Assembly (NCBI GenBank): GCA_037043015.1
Contig: CM073324.1
Coordinates: 10,933,013 to 10,997,012, forward strand
Source: Bryum argenteum
Taxonomy: Eukaryota; Streptophyta; Bryopsida; Bryales; Bryaceae
DNA length: 64,000 nucleotides
Reading direction: 5' to 3'
Part shown: positions 34,666 through 45,375 of the stretch, piece by piece
How positions within the stretch are numbered: position 1 is the stretch's first letter
How the letters are laid out: every line of letters begins with the position of its first letter
Notes under the pieces: generated by a model
Told to the model about the DNA's origin: nothing
What the model saw: only the letters and a program-made list of their open reading frames with translations
Database searches by the model: none
Made by a program: the position numbers and the translations under genes

Positions 34666-35988
34666 AGGTACGTTCCCACTTGGCCTTAGAGGTGGTGTTA
34701 GAAGGTGGTCTTATCTCCTTAAAAGAGTGTGTGTCCACACCTACATTCTTTAGTAATTACCAATCCTACATGGATGCCCACATGGCACACTCTAAAACTT
34801 GGAGGACAAAAAAAATATTAGCTAGTATTTGGGAGGACAAAAGATAGTTGAGCATTAGTAGGCAAGTGTTAAGGAAGCACCACAATTAGAAATATTCTCA
34901 AGTTTTGAAGACTTAAGAGTGGTTTTAGTTAATGGGGCCTTTGAGGAGCCATTATGTAATTGAGGCTACTTTTCAAGACACTTTTCCAAGCCTCATTGAT
35001 GAGGCCTTCCCTAAGAATAAGGAATTTCCCTAAAATTGTGGAGGTCTTAAGTTTTAATGTATGCTCTTATCAAAGGCCAATGGGAAGGGGCCTTAAACCA
35101 GGTACTTCATGTAAGTATGTGGTACTAAAGGCCCCTTCCCACCTGGCCTTTGATAAGAGCATACATTAAAACTTAAGATCTCCACAATTTTGGGGAAATT
35201 CCTTATTCTTAGGGAAGGCCTCATCAATGAGGCTTGGAAAAGTGTTTTGAAAAGTAGCCTCAATTACATAATGGCTCCTCAAAGGCCCCATTAACTAAAA
35301 CCACTCTTAAGTCTTCAAAACTTGAGAATATTTCTAATTGTGGTGCTTCCTTAACCCTTAAGTGCCCACGGTGTCGTTTTTCGACATTTTGGATGTAAGG
35401 CTCCGTCTTTGGTGCACAACCCCACTTTCATCCCATCGATTTTTCATCCGCCGTTTTTTTTGCTCAACTCCTCGGTGGGTTTACTCTACTCCCTCCTTGG
35501 ATAAATAGCAAAAACTTTGATCCTCAATTTGTGAGAGTGGGCGAAAGAGATTTTTCATGAAAGTTTTGGTGGTGTGATCTTCACCCCTTTTTTGCATGGA
35601 TCTTGAAATCCATACCTCCAAATGGCATGCAACTCAGAGGTCATACTAATTGCCATGCTCCAAAAAAGATCCTACGGTTGGATTTTCCATTTTCATCTTT
35701 TATTTGTTTTTACGCAGTTTTGAAAAAATCAGCATTATTACCAATTGTTAGGAGCTTTACCCCCCCTTGGGCGTTTAGGGGTTAACACTTGCCTACTAAT
35801 GCTCAACTATCTTTTGTCCTCCCAAATACTAGCTAATATTTTTTTTGTCCTCCAAGTTTTAGAGTGTGCCATGTGGGCATCCATGTAGGATTGGTAATTA
35901 CTAAAGAATGTAGGTGTGGACACACACTCTTTTAAGGAGATAAGACCACCTTCTAACACCACCTCTAAGGCCAAGTGGGAACGTACCT
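34666..35988. mobile_element. Palindromic foldback element with nested MITE
   Basis: Two nearly perfect arms of about 430 bp (34,666-35,095, and 35,128-35,988 minus the insertion) face each other across a loop of about 32 bp. The tips read AGGTACGTTCCCACTTGGCC on each strand, and TAA flanks both sides (34,663-34,665 and 35,989-35,991). A 3-bp TAA duplication suggests the PIF/Harbinger superfamily, but the tips are not typical, so the class is uncertain. The right arm is interrupted by a piggyBac-type MITE at 35,355-35,781. There is no coding capacity. The transcript would be a long hairpin. Confidence 0.85.
35355..35781. mobile_element. TTAA-flanked piggyBac-type MITE (427 bp) nested in a palindrome arm
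   Basis: Tips CCCTTAAGTGCCC (35,355-35,367) and GGGCGTTTAGGGG (35,769-35,781) match with two differences, and TTAA flanks both sides (35,351-35,354 and 35,782-35,785). The other palindrome arm still carries the unfilled site CAAGTGTTAAGGAAGC (around 34,863-34,878) with a single TTAA, which proves insertion with TTAA duplication. The family A hairpin occurs at 35,372-35,386 in flipped form, TGTCG-TTTTT-CGACA. Confidence 0.93.
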
Positions 35989-36179
35989 TAAGATCTAGAG
36001 GTTATAGGCAAGGATCTAATGTGGATGCCGGTCGGGGTTGCCCACTTGCAAATGGATTTACCCTCCGGACTATTCTCCTTCATTTCTCATCTTCATTAGT
36101 TCTTCACATACCTAATTTCTATTTTTCTTTTATTGTTATACAGAGTAATCTCTAAAATTTCTTGGATTTCTTAACCAAA

Positions 36180-36480
36180 AATATTCATATTTAATATTTC
36201 ATATAATTGGCTTGAAATGGTAAAACATGCCTCATGTTTGAAAACCCAAAAAAACAGAAGTTGCCTTCACTAAAATGCATGCCACTAGTTTATACTTCAT
36301 TGTATGAGTTCGCAATTATTACAACACACTCTAAACGTGATTTTGGATTCAACCCAAGTGAATCCGTCAAAAAAGAACTCTAGATGAAGAAGATACAACT
36401 CTTCAATGTTAGTGCCTTTCATCCAAAATGTTGGTTTTGACATCAAGGACATATAGGAGTCATCCCCTAAATTTCCTTGT
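36180..36480 (-). repeat. Family A fragment, inverted
   Basis: In reverse complement it matches the left part of family A elements (for example 37,177-37,460), including the phrase CATGCCTCATGTTTGAAAA. The tip has decayed to CATCCCCTAA at about 36,464. Confidence 0.65.
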
Positions 36481-36679
36481 TGTTTTAGGAGCAAGAAGTC
36501 TCAAAAATGCCTTTTCTAAGTCCATGCACTCCCGGTCATGTGATTTTATTTAATTTATTATTAAATTTTTTTAAATTAAAAAAATCTTTTATTATCTAAT
36601 ACTAAACTTCCAACCATAGGATCTTGTACCTTACTCGTTTTTGTCAACACCACAGAGAAAATATTGAAAAATTACTCGA

Positions 36680-36756
36680 TTTTTATTTATTTTTATTTAT
36701 TTTTATTTATTTTATTTTTAAATTTATTTATTTTATTTTTTATTTTTATTTTTTTT
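36680..36756. repeat. Low-complexity T/A tract
   Basis: Irregular repeats of TTTTTATTTAT. No other feature. Confidence 0.9.
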
Positions 36757-36839
36757 GTAAATTTTGGAGGCTGCCCTTGTAAAATTGGTATATTTTTTGA
36801 GTAGGGTCACTTTGGAACTTAAGTAGTGAATTGCTTATG

Positions 36840-37172
36840 AGCATATTTCTCAAAAATTTATCGAAAGACATTTATCTAGATGAAGGTTTAAAAAGTGGAA
36901 CTTAGCTTTGCAAATTTTACCACATACACTTTGTAGTATAAGAAGCACATTGTAGAATCTTAGGCAAATATATTGGAGTTTGAAAACACAATCCAAAATC
37001 TGCCCAAAAACAAGTAGCTCGCACTAACTTCAAAAATTCACCGAAAATTGAAATTATACTATTTTTCAAGTTTTGTTTTCCGTACATGTAGAAGAGGTAC
37101 CAAGGCTTGATCTCACCAATTTGAATATCCAATCCAAGAATTTTCACATGCCTCTTTTATTGTCAAAGTGTA
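36840..37172. repeat. Family B fragment, left part, interrupted by a family A insertion
   Basis: It matches the interior of 19,471-20,286 (phrases TCTGCCCAAAA and CAAGTTTTGTTTTCCGTACATGTA). Directly after 38,153 the family B sequence appears to resume (ACAAGTTTGGTACCAGATCCTAAGG, about 38,211-38,236), so the element at 37,177-38,149 landed inside it. Confidence 0.6.
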
Positions 37173-37176
37173 TTAA

Positions 37177-38149
37177 CCCTTAAACGCCCACGATGTCGAA
37201 AAACGACATTTTGGATGTACATCAGAAACTTTGAAGAGCCATATCTTCTTCATCCAAGGTCCGTTTTGGATGAAATCACTTGGATTAGGTTCCAAATCAA
37301 GTCTAGTTTGTGTTGTAAAATTTTCAAGACCATACAATAAGGTATGAATTAATGGAATGCACTTTAGTGAAGACAACTCTTGTTTTTGGGTTTCCAAGCA
37401 TGGGGCATGTGTTACCATTGCAAGCTAATTATTTGAAATTAAAAATAGTTTTTCATGAATTTTTTTTCATGGCCATGATTTTAAGGTGATTCTTAACAAC
37501 TTTGTAGTGAGAAGTTTTTTGATCCAAATGATTTTGCTATTGGATTTGCAATGATGTTTTGTCAATAGAAAAAGTGAGAAAATGGATGATATTAGAGGAG
37601 CTATATCTCCCTCATCCACCGTTGGATTTCAACTTAATTTTGTGGGATGGCCTACAATTAGAGTCTAGTCTAAGTGGTAGAAACCTTAACAAGATCGAAG
37701 ATGTTTTGAAGATAAGGCATGAAATTGAATGCAAAGGGTCTAGTTTTGGACTATTTTTCCTTTGTAAAATGTTCGATAGTTTTTACCATTGCATGGCTTT
37801 TATTTGAGCCAAGAAATTTTTTTGATGAATTTTTGTTGGTTAAAGGACTTATTAAGATGAAGGTGAACATCTTTCTAATTGGTGATTTTTTCATTGCAAT
37901 AGGTATATTGGTAGCATTTCCACCTCAAAGTGAAAATGATGAAATTTTGCAGTTTGTTTTTGATATTAATATGTTATGATCTCCCCATCTATAAGGCCTC
38001 ATGACTCAAATTTTGGTCCACATGATCTTCGATAAGTCTATTACAAGTTTGTACGGTTGAGATCTTAATAGCTTCTCTTGATTTTCATCTATGACGATTT
38101 TTATAGAAATGTGCTTTTCCTTCTAAAAATATGCTCGGGCGTTTAGGGG
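37177..38149. mobile_element. TTAA-flanked piggyBac non-autonomous element, family A copy 3 (973 bp)
   Basis: TTAA at 37,173-37,176 and 38,150-38,153. TIRs CCCTTAAACGCCC (37,177-37,189) and GGGCGTTTAGGGG (38,137-38,149) differ at one position. The hairpin TGTCG-AAAAA-CGACA lies at 37,194-37,208. Similar length and interior to 22,232-23,201. No transposase. Confidence 0.9.
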
Positions 38150-38153
38150 TTAA

Positions 38154-40734
38154 TACAAAGGCTAGTATTTGACAAGTGTACACCAAATCTTAACCCCTAA
38201 CTTGCACGTACAAGTTTGGTACCAGATCCTAAGGTTGCCTAAAACAACATCACATTATAATCTAATCCACCTTGCATTAATTCAAAGAAAGTTGAAAATC
38301 AAGAAAAGAAAATTGAGGCCCCCATAAGTATTGCGAAGCTCTAGGAGGAGGAATAATAATCCACACCAATACACGCGCACTCTAGCCTTAAAAAAGCCAT
38401 GCGAGAGCATCCAGGAATTCTGAATAGCCCGTTAAAAAATTGGGGCTGTCCCGGGATCTCGAATCTCCCATACAATCTTTGAACGCTCAATTTGGTGTAA
38501 CCGCTCCCTTGCAATAGATTTCACTTGCGGTTTGCTTGCATTTTATTAGCATGGTATTGCCTTTACTTTTATTATTTGTATAATTTTATTACTTTTTAAC
38601 TTTCTTTGGAACACAATTAAAGGATAACCTTTACCGCTTGGGAAAAAGTAGTACAAGGGTCATGGCTCCGCCAAGTTTGGCGAAGCCATACATGTCTAGG
38701 TTAACCCCTAAAGTTGAAAGCCTCCCAAAAGTGTCAAAACTCCTCAAAATCACCCTCTTTTAGTGCAGGATGAAAATTTTCAACTTTTCACATAATCTCC
38801 AGTATGTAACGTTAAGATCTTATACCTAACTTGTCCATGTATGTGTGTACCAAAACTTAGTTTCAAATACTTTACCAATTGTGAGATCACTTGAAAATGA
38901 AGTTTTTTACCCTTGTTGCAAAATGGGTTTAAAGTTTCTTGTGAGCCTAAAAAACCAATTTTTAGAGTAAATTTGAATTGTGGCTCTTCAATTTCTTGTT
39001 CCCAAGTGAGTTGGGAACATGTTTGTGCAATTTTTACCCTCATGAGGCCTAAAAAAATTGCTTGAGTATTCACATGGAGGTCTACTAAATTTCAACTTCA
39101 AAGGCTCCTCTTTGATAATAAAAATGGCATGTGAAGTATAATTGGATGAAAGATCCAATTTATGAGATCATGCCTGAAAACCCTATTTCTAAACTAAACT
39201 GCATCTAGTTTAGTCCCCACACTAAACTGCCAAACTAGATGATCAGTCATCCACTTGGCTACAACCTGATTTTTCACACCATGTTTTTTGAAAAAGGGGA
39301 CATGATGTACTTAGTTACTAGACTGCATTTCTTCTAATAGGCCCAATGGCAAGATAACTCATTATACTCGGAAACATGGCACCTTAGCCATGGCATAAAA
39401 TACGTTGTTGATCAATGAAATGTTGCACTAGTTCTCTCCAAGCGTTAACTGCAACTGCTCTATGCCAAATGGTCCAAATTATACCCACTTCCTTTCGAGT
39501 ATGGGTTTTGTTCCAAGTATTTAGCCATCTAAGTTCATATTCAACAGCGAGGACTCCACTCCATTACTTTTCAACCACTGGAGGAGGCAAGTCATGTTTG
39601 CTAAGAATTTCTCTACCAGATATTCCATAAGAGAGATATAAGTACATGTGCCCTATATTAGAATGTCGCAATCGAGGGAAAAATTTTCAAACTGCGCGAG
39701 CAGAGGGTTCTCTAAAAATGGAAACAGGAATTGAATCATCTTCCCTCGCTTTATTGACAGGACATGGAAACGGGCAGCGCTGCAGCAGCAGTGTAGCTAC
39801 ATTTCACGTCGTAGCGTGTGTCAAGCGTTTCCGGGTTCTCATGCGCCCACTGCTGAATCTAGGATCCTCGGAATGCAGGGTGTACTGTGCAGTCAGGAGC
39901 GAAGCGGTGAACCTCAACAGCAGAGAGACAGTTGATCAATTAATTAGCAATTTCGCAGCTCCAGGCAATAATGGAAAGATGCACCCAGTAAAAACATGTT
40001 GGAAGATTCTCTCTGCTTTAGCAAATGGATCTGACGATTGTTTTTGGTCAGGGAACTGATTGATCGATCGATGCATTGCTACAAAGCACCAAAAATCTTC
40101 CTACAAAGCTCCAAAATCTTCCTCCCCAACTCTGCTGATGAGTTGAACAAGGTCAGCCAACCAGCGTGTCTCCGTCACTGCAACCGAACATGACCTGAGA
40201 GTATGAATGAATAGATTTTTTTTAAACCTTGCTAATAATATTAAAATGGCGCATTCAAATTGTCACCAGTCTAAATAAAGCAATCCAATCACTGTTCGCT
40301 GCAGGCAGGGAAAACCCCACAGCTGACCCTAACATAGAATGTCACAATCAATCAGTTACTGCAGGACTGCAGAAACTCGGCCAGCTCTGCCAACTGTAAG
40401 TTACCCCTGAATAAAGGACAAAGTAACCAGAAGCAACGCAGTCAATAGCTCAGTCATGTCAACATATAACACATCGAGCAACGAATTCTAATGCTAGAAT
40501 GGCAGATAATTGCAGGGACCACAGAATGTACGAGTGGGTGAAGGAGAATATATGTAGAGAGAAATGAGAAAACTAACTTAGTGTGGGCGGCACACCATAA
40601 AAGTCTCGATTGCGTTTGCGTACTTGCGCAGGATTGACTCATGAGGAAAGGGTGGAGGACTGCGGCCTTTTGCCGTATTGTGTAGCATTGACGACGACCC
40701 TGACATGAGGCATTCTCGTGGGGGGAACGCCCAG
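38154..40734. other. Repeat-derived and intergenic DNA upstream of bHLH copy 2
   Basis: A TTAACCCCTAA end is at 38,190-38,200 with no partner found. An inverted partial family B element starts with TTAA plus CCCCTAAAGTTG at 38,701-38,716 and runs to about 39,150. From 39.2 to 40.7 kb I see no gene; a plus-strand open frame at 39,646-40,059 has no known domain. The last few hundred bases are presumably the promoter of bHLH copy 2 and are unrelated to that of copy 1. Confidence 0.5.
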
Positions 40735-43035
40735 TCCCGACAACGAAGACTGAACTCAGTGGCGTATTCATATTTTCTAGTAGTATCATAGTGGGACACA
40801 ACAATGGAGAACAACCTGCGGGGCTTGGGGGGCCACTACTGCAGCCTCACACTGGATCCGTCCAAGGGCGGCCTGGCGTTGCAAGAGGCCAGCACACAGC
40901 ACTCGCTGCAACAATTGTCGCATGACCCCAGCTTCGCAGAGCGCGCGGCCAAGTACTCAACGTTCGGGAACGCGCGCTACGCGTCTCACGGATACTCGTC
41001 GTTCGACACTGGGAGGCTGCGAGACGTGCTGGACACTGAGAACATGCGCGCCATCCCCAGGAGCGCCAGCTTCTCGGGGTCACAGTACTCGGAGGACGAG
41101 GCCAAGGCGGCAGTGCGTCGCGGGAGTCCTGGTGTGGAAGCCATTGAGGGAGCGAAGCGGGAGGCGTCCGGCGACGCTGCGACGTCGAAGGAGAACTCCG
41201 GGGCTCCGCAGCGGAAGCGGAAAGGGAGCGTGGAGGGCAAAGGCGAGGAGTCCGCCGTTTCCAATGGCAGCGAGATGACGACTTCCACTGGCACTGAGTC
41301 GGTGGAAGCCCCAGAGCAGTCGTCCGGGTTGAAGCGGCAGCGATCCGACGGCAAAGTCAAGGCCGAGAGCAGTGGCAGTGAGAATTCCGGCGACTCCAGC
41401 CCCCGATCCACCTTGAAGGGCGCCACCTCCAAAGCTCCCCAGCTCGACCAGGTCCCGAAGCAGGACTACATCCATGTCCGGGCCCGCCGAGGCCAGGCCA
41501 CCGACAGTCACAGCCTTGCCGAACGGGTAAAGCATCCCAACACATTACAAATGACACAAAGTGCAATGCAGCTGATTGTATCTTCACTTGCACTTTTCTG
41601 CGGTACAAAGTGTTAACATTGCATGCATGTCGCCTCTCAGGTTCGTCGGGAAAAGATAAGCGAGCGCATGAAGTTTCTACAAGATCTAGTGCCAGGCTGC
41701 AGCAAGGTACAATAATATCACACAACTCAAAAGCTTGTGTAGTGAAGTGCACCTCGAGAGCTTGAACTTCTCAAAGCTTGCACTCTTCCTAGTCTGCAAT
41801 TTCAAGGGTGATGTTGCAGAATTGTCCCTCGGCTCAGAAAGTTGTGAACATTGGCATTGCAGGTGACGGGCAAGGCTGTGATGTTGGACGAGATCATCAA
41901 CTACGTGCAGTCATTGCAGAGGCAAATCGAGTTTCTGTCCATGAAACTGGCCGCTGTGAATCCGCGGCTGGATTACAACTACGACCAGTTTCTGGGGAAG
42001 GAGCTGTTGCAGTCGCGGTCTCCCGAAACCACGCTGCTTGGGCCCGACCCACTGGGATATGGCGATCTGCACCACGGCCATGGCCAGCTGCCCATGCAGC
42101 TGCCCAACTTGCCCATGGACGGCCTGTGCGATGCGTATCTACGGCGCTCTATGAGCGTGCCATCCATGGCTTCGTTCGTGTCGGATGATCACTTCAATGA
42201 CCCTCTCTCTCAGGTAAACTCCCGGACACTGCACTCAACATTGTTCGCCGCGTTCTCCTTGGAGAAATGTGTTAACCCGAGAGGTGAATGATCCGCAGGC
42301 TGTAGGACTGTGCAACGGAGACCTGCAAAGTGTTGTGGAGATGGGATTCATCCAAGGCAGGCAGGGGCTGGGACTAGGCACGCCACTCAGTCATGGTGAG
42401 TAGATTTCCCTCAACAACTCTGTGCAAGGAGCTCCATGTGAGACGCATGTTCTTACCGACGGCAATGTGCGCAGGGTCGAGCATGTGTTTACCGGGGAAG
42501 TTGAAGGTGGAGTTGTGAGGAGGACGATGGAGGGGAAGTAGCAACACAGCCGTCTCGTAGACAAAGCAAAGAAACTAGAAGCATTTGACTGTACCATAGC
42601 AGCAACACGAAGAAAACGGAGGGTGCCACCAACTGATTAACATTTATCCGAGCAATCGATTACGTTGGCAACCCTTGGGCCACAGAAACAGCCGAGCACA
42701 GGAGTCGAATGGAGTGGTTTTCGACGACAGTGAAATGGGGACTGTGTACAGCAGATTTTTGGAGCTGATTAGAAGCTGATTAGTATGTGATTAGCATGCA
42801 CTGATTAGCGCACATTGATGATGATATTTTTTGGACTGCGAACCAATGCTACCGCAGCAGCATGTGTGGTAGGGTAGATAATGGTGATCCTCGATGATGC
42901 ACCGCAGACAGTCCCATGACTAACCAACTGAAGCTTATTATTCCAGTATTCACTATTCATTCAATAAACCTTTCTGCATGTGCCCTGACTCCGATTGCTT
43001 GTTTGCATGACATCATTCATGCACTCCCCTCTGCG
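40735..43035 (+). repeat. Right copy of the 2.3-kb inverted bHLH duplication
   Basis: Reverse-complement match to 12,400-14,700. Introns and 3' flank are also nearly identical, so the event is recent, or else the copies have been homogenised, or one is an assembly duplicate. Similarity starts about 70 bp before the ATG at 40,804. Confidence 0.9.
40804..42518 (+). CDS. bHLH transcription factor, CIB-like (copy 2)
   Basis: Five exons, 40804-41526, 41641-41706, 41863-42213, 42299-42395 and 42475-42518, with GT-AG junctions throughout, giving 426 residues. Domain structure is the same as in copy 1: low-complexity N-terminus, basic region with His236, Glu240 and Arg244, helix-loop-helix to about residue 290, and a C-terminal tail ending in LPGKLKVEL. 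The three differences from copy 1 are Glu148, Leu214 and His334, all outside the DNA-binding domain. No stop, frameshift or damaged splice site was found. Because the upstream DNA differs from that of copy 1, the two genes may be expressed differently. The likely role is nuclear G-box or E-box binding as a homo- or heterodimer. Confidence 0.92.
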
Positions 43036-43329
43036 TGTCACTTTCTGGCTTGGAGCATTCCTTGTATTTGCCCGTGTATTCAATACAGCGCAGTGAGTAC
43101 TAGTTCGACATTCATGGGCTGAGGTCTGTGAAGAGCCCTTGTCGGGATTAGTAGCTGATTAGTTGATTGTGTGTAAAGGGAATTTAACTGCAACTTCAAT
43201 GACCCTCTGTGTCGAAATGAGCCTACCGAGGTCGATTTGACTCTGGTGGTCAGGTATTAAATACAGATTGTTTGAATGTTTGAAGTCGAAATAGTTAGCA
43301 GATTGTTGAATTTTCCCCTACCTTTCCAA

Positions 43330-44075
43330 GCAGTCATTTCGGGTTTCAAAATTCCTCACACGTTTGGAGTATTCGTGGTCAAAGTTTGAAAACACAATTC
43401 CAAAGGTGCCCAAAAAATTGAACTACTGTACATGCACGTTTATTCTCAAAACTGCCCCAGTACATGCTCGTTTATTCTCAAAACTGCCCCAAATCAAGTG
43501 ACCAGGAGGAACTTCAGAATATACCAAAAATTGAGATTTGTTTTTTAAGGTCTTTTTTCTTTTTTCTTTTTTTCTTTCTTTTCTGATCATGTAGAAGAGG
43601 TACATAGGCATGATCTCACTATTTAGATTTCTAATTTAAGAATTTCTCATGTTTTTTTTTCTATTGACAAAAGACCAATCTTTGTATTAGCATTTCAACA
43701 TACCTCCATGTGAATAATCAAGTATTTCTATAGGTGGCATAGGTCCAATAATGGTAAAGATTATGTAAACGTTATTGTAACTCGCTCAGTAACAAGGATT
43801 TGAGGTGCCTCAATTCAAATTTACTCTTGGAATTGGTAACTGTGGCTTACGTAACACTTCAAACCTATTTTACAACAACTAGTAAGGGATAAATACTTTT
43901 GTTCAACTATGGACATTGTGATGTCACAATTGATGAAGAATTGGAATCTTAGATTTCATACACACACATATATGTACAAGTTAGGTACTAGATCCTCCGA
44001 TTACATACTCAAAAATATCTCAGAAGGTAAAAACTTGCATCCAGGTTTGTTTTGAGGCTTTTGGGCAGTTTTGAG
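43330..44075. repeat. Family B element, decayed ends
   Basis: It resembles 19,640-20,280 along most of its length (phrases GCTCGTTTATTCTCAAAACTG and CATACCTCCATGTGAATAATCAAG, about 43,438 and 43,698). A 35-bp tandem duplication containing CATGCTCGTTTATTC lies near 43,435-43,495. The right end GGACGTACGAGCG is a decayed GGACGTTTAGGGG and no TTAA remains. Confidence 0.65.
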
Positions 44076-45142
44076 GACGTACGAGCGTTCAAATAGCAAC
44101 ACTGTAGAATCTTCCGACAGTTAGTATACTGTATTTAGAATATTGCAGAACCAGTTGACGGCAGTCTGCAAGTTATGAACGTTGATACTGCGGAGGTCGG
44201 CGAATGGCATCTTCAATCGTCAATTGATCCTTTCTTGTGGTGAAAATGCGCATCTTCATGAGTCGATCCTTCGGTAAAAGTGGCATCTTCAGTTGTCGAT
44301 CCTTCGGTGCTTGAAAGGTTGTGTCGACCCCTCCTTGGCTTGCATATAATATTGAGGTTTTTAAAGAGCTGGCTGGAGTTACATGCTCAATTTCTAAAGT
44401 TCTGTTGTTTTATGTAATATTAGTTAACAAGACCTTGCTTGCATAAATCTATGTCCATGCTTTCATTTTTAAAACGATCTGATCAAAATTATGATCATAT
44501 TCATCTTTGATATGTTGGTTTTATCTGATATTTTACAATCCTTTATTATTGTTGAAAGCGACCTCTCAACTTCAAATATAACATATCTCCATTTATAAAA
44601 TAAGAGTTTCTTCATGATTTGTGATAGTAAAATGAAATGCATATTTGCAGCTCATCAGGAAACAAAAATTTGATGAAACAAAAATGGTCCTTTTGGTCTC
44701 AAAACACTACTTTTACCATTCTACTACAAACACCCATAATTCAATTTCTCCAATATTGGATGTTATGATTACTCAAATGGTGAGGAATTTGAATCTTAGA
44801 TTGACATTCATATACTTGTACTAGATTTTATAATTATACACCTAAAAAATATGCTAAAATTGAAAAATTACACCTTTGCATCAATAAAAAGGAGTTATGA
44901 TGGGTTTTTGGAAATTTTTGTGCTAAATAAATCACAATACTTTTGTAGCAAGTTCGTTCGAAATTGATCTAAATATAGTGAAAAGAAAATTTGAATAATC
45001 CCTACTTATCATGATTAAGAGTTTGTGAAATTAAAACAAGATGATGTGGAAATGAAAATATATATGATTTGCTTTGTTGCGTTCAAGAAACCAAAGTTCA
45101 TAAAGAGTTGCAAACATGATGAGTAGCAATATTAGAAGGTCT
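44076..45142. other. Intergenic region, nothing recognised
   Basis: AT-rich DNA with remnants resembling the TTAA element interiors (for example near 44,740-44,900) but no intact ends and no gene. Confidence 0.5.
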
Positions 45143-45375
45143 GAAGGTCCCTCAAGCCTTGGCTTGATGGTTAGGGCTAATGGCCCCCAATGAGGAGGTC
45201 GTTAGTTCCACTCCCCATGCTGGTGTGGAGCTCACCACCATAGTCCACCCAACTATGGTAGGGGGTTCTTGGACCTTGTTGTATGGGTACCTCAAATCCC
45301 TTTGGGGGTATACCATGTTGTGTATCTCTATGACACTAGTGGCTAGGGAGGAATTAGCATAGTGTTCACCGTGAG
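45143..45375 (+). mobile_element. tRNA-derived SINE, copy 3 (3'-truncated)
   Basis: Matches the first two thirds of the SINE at 2699-3064, from the A-box-like region (GGCTTGATGGTTAGG) past the conserved CACCACCATAGTCCACCC. The B box is altered. The tail region present in the other copies is missing. Confidence 0.8.
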
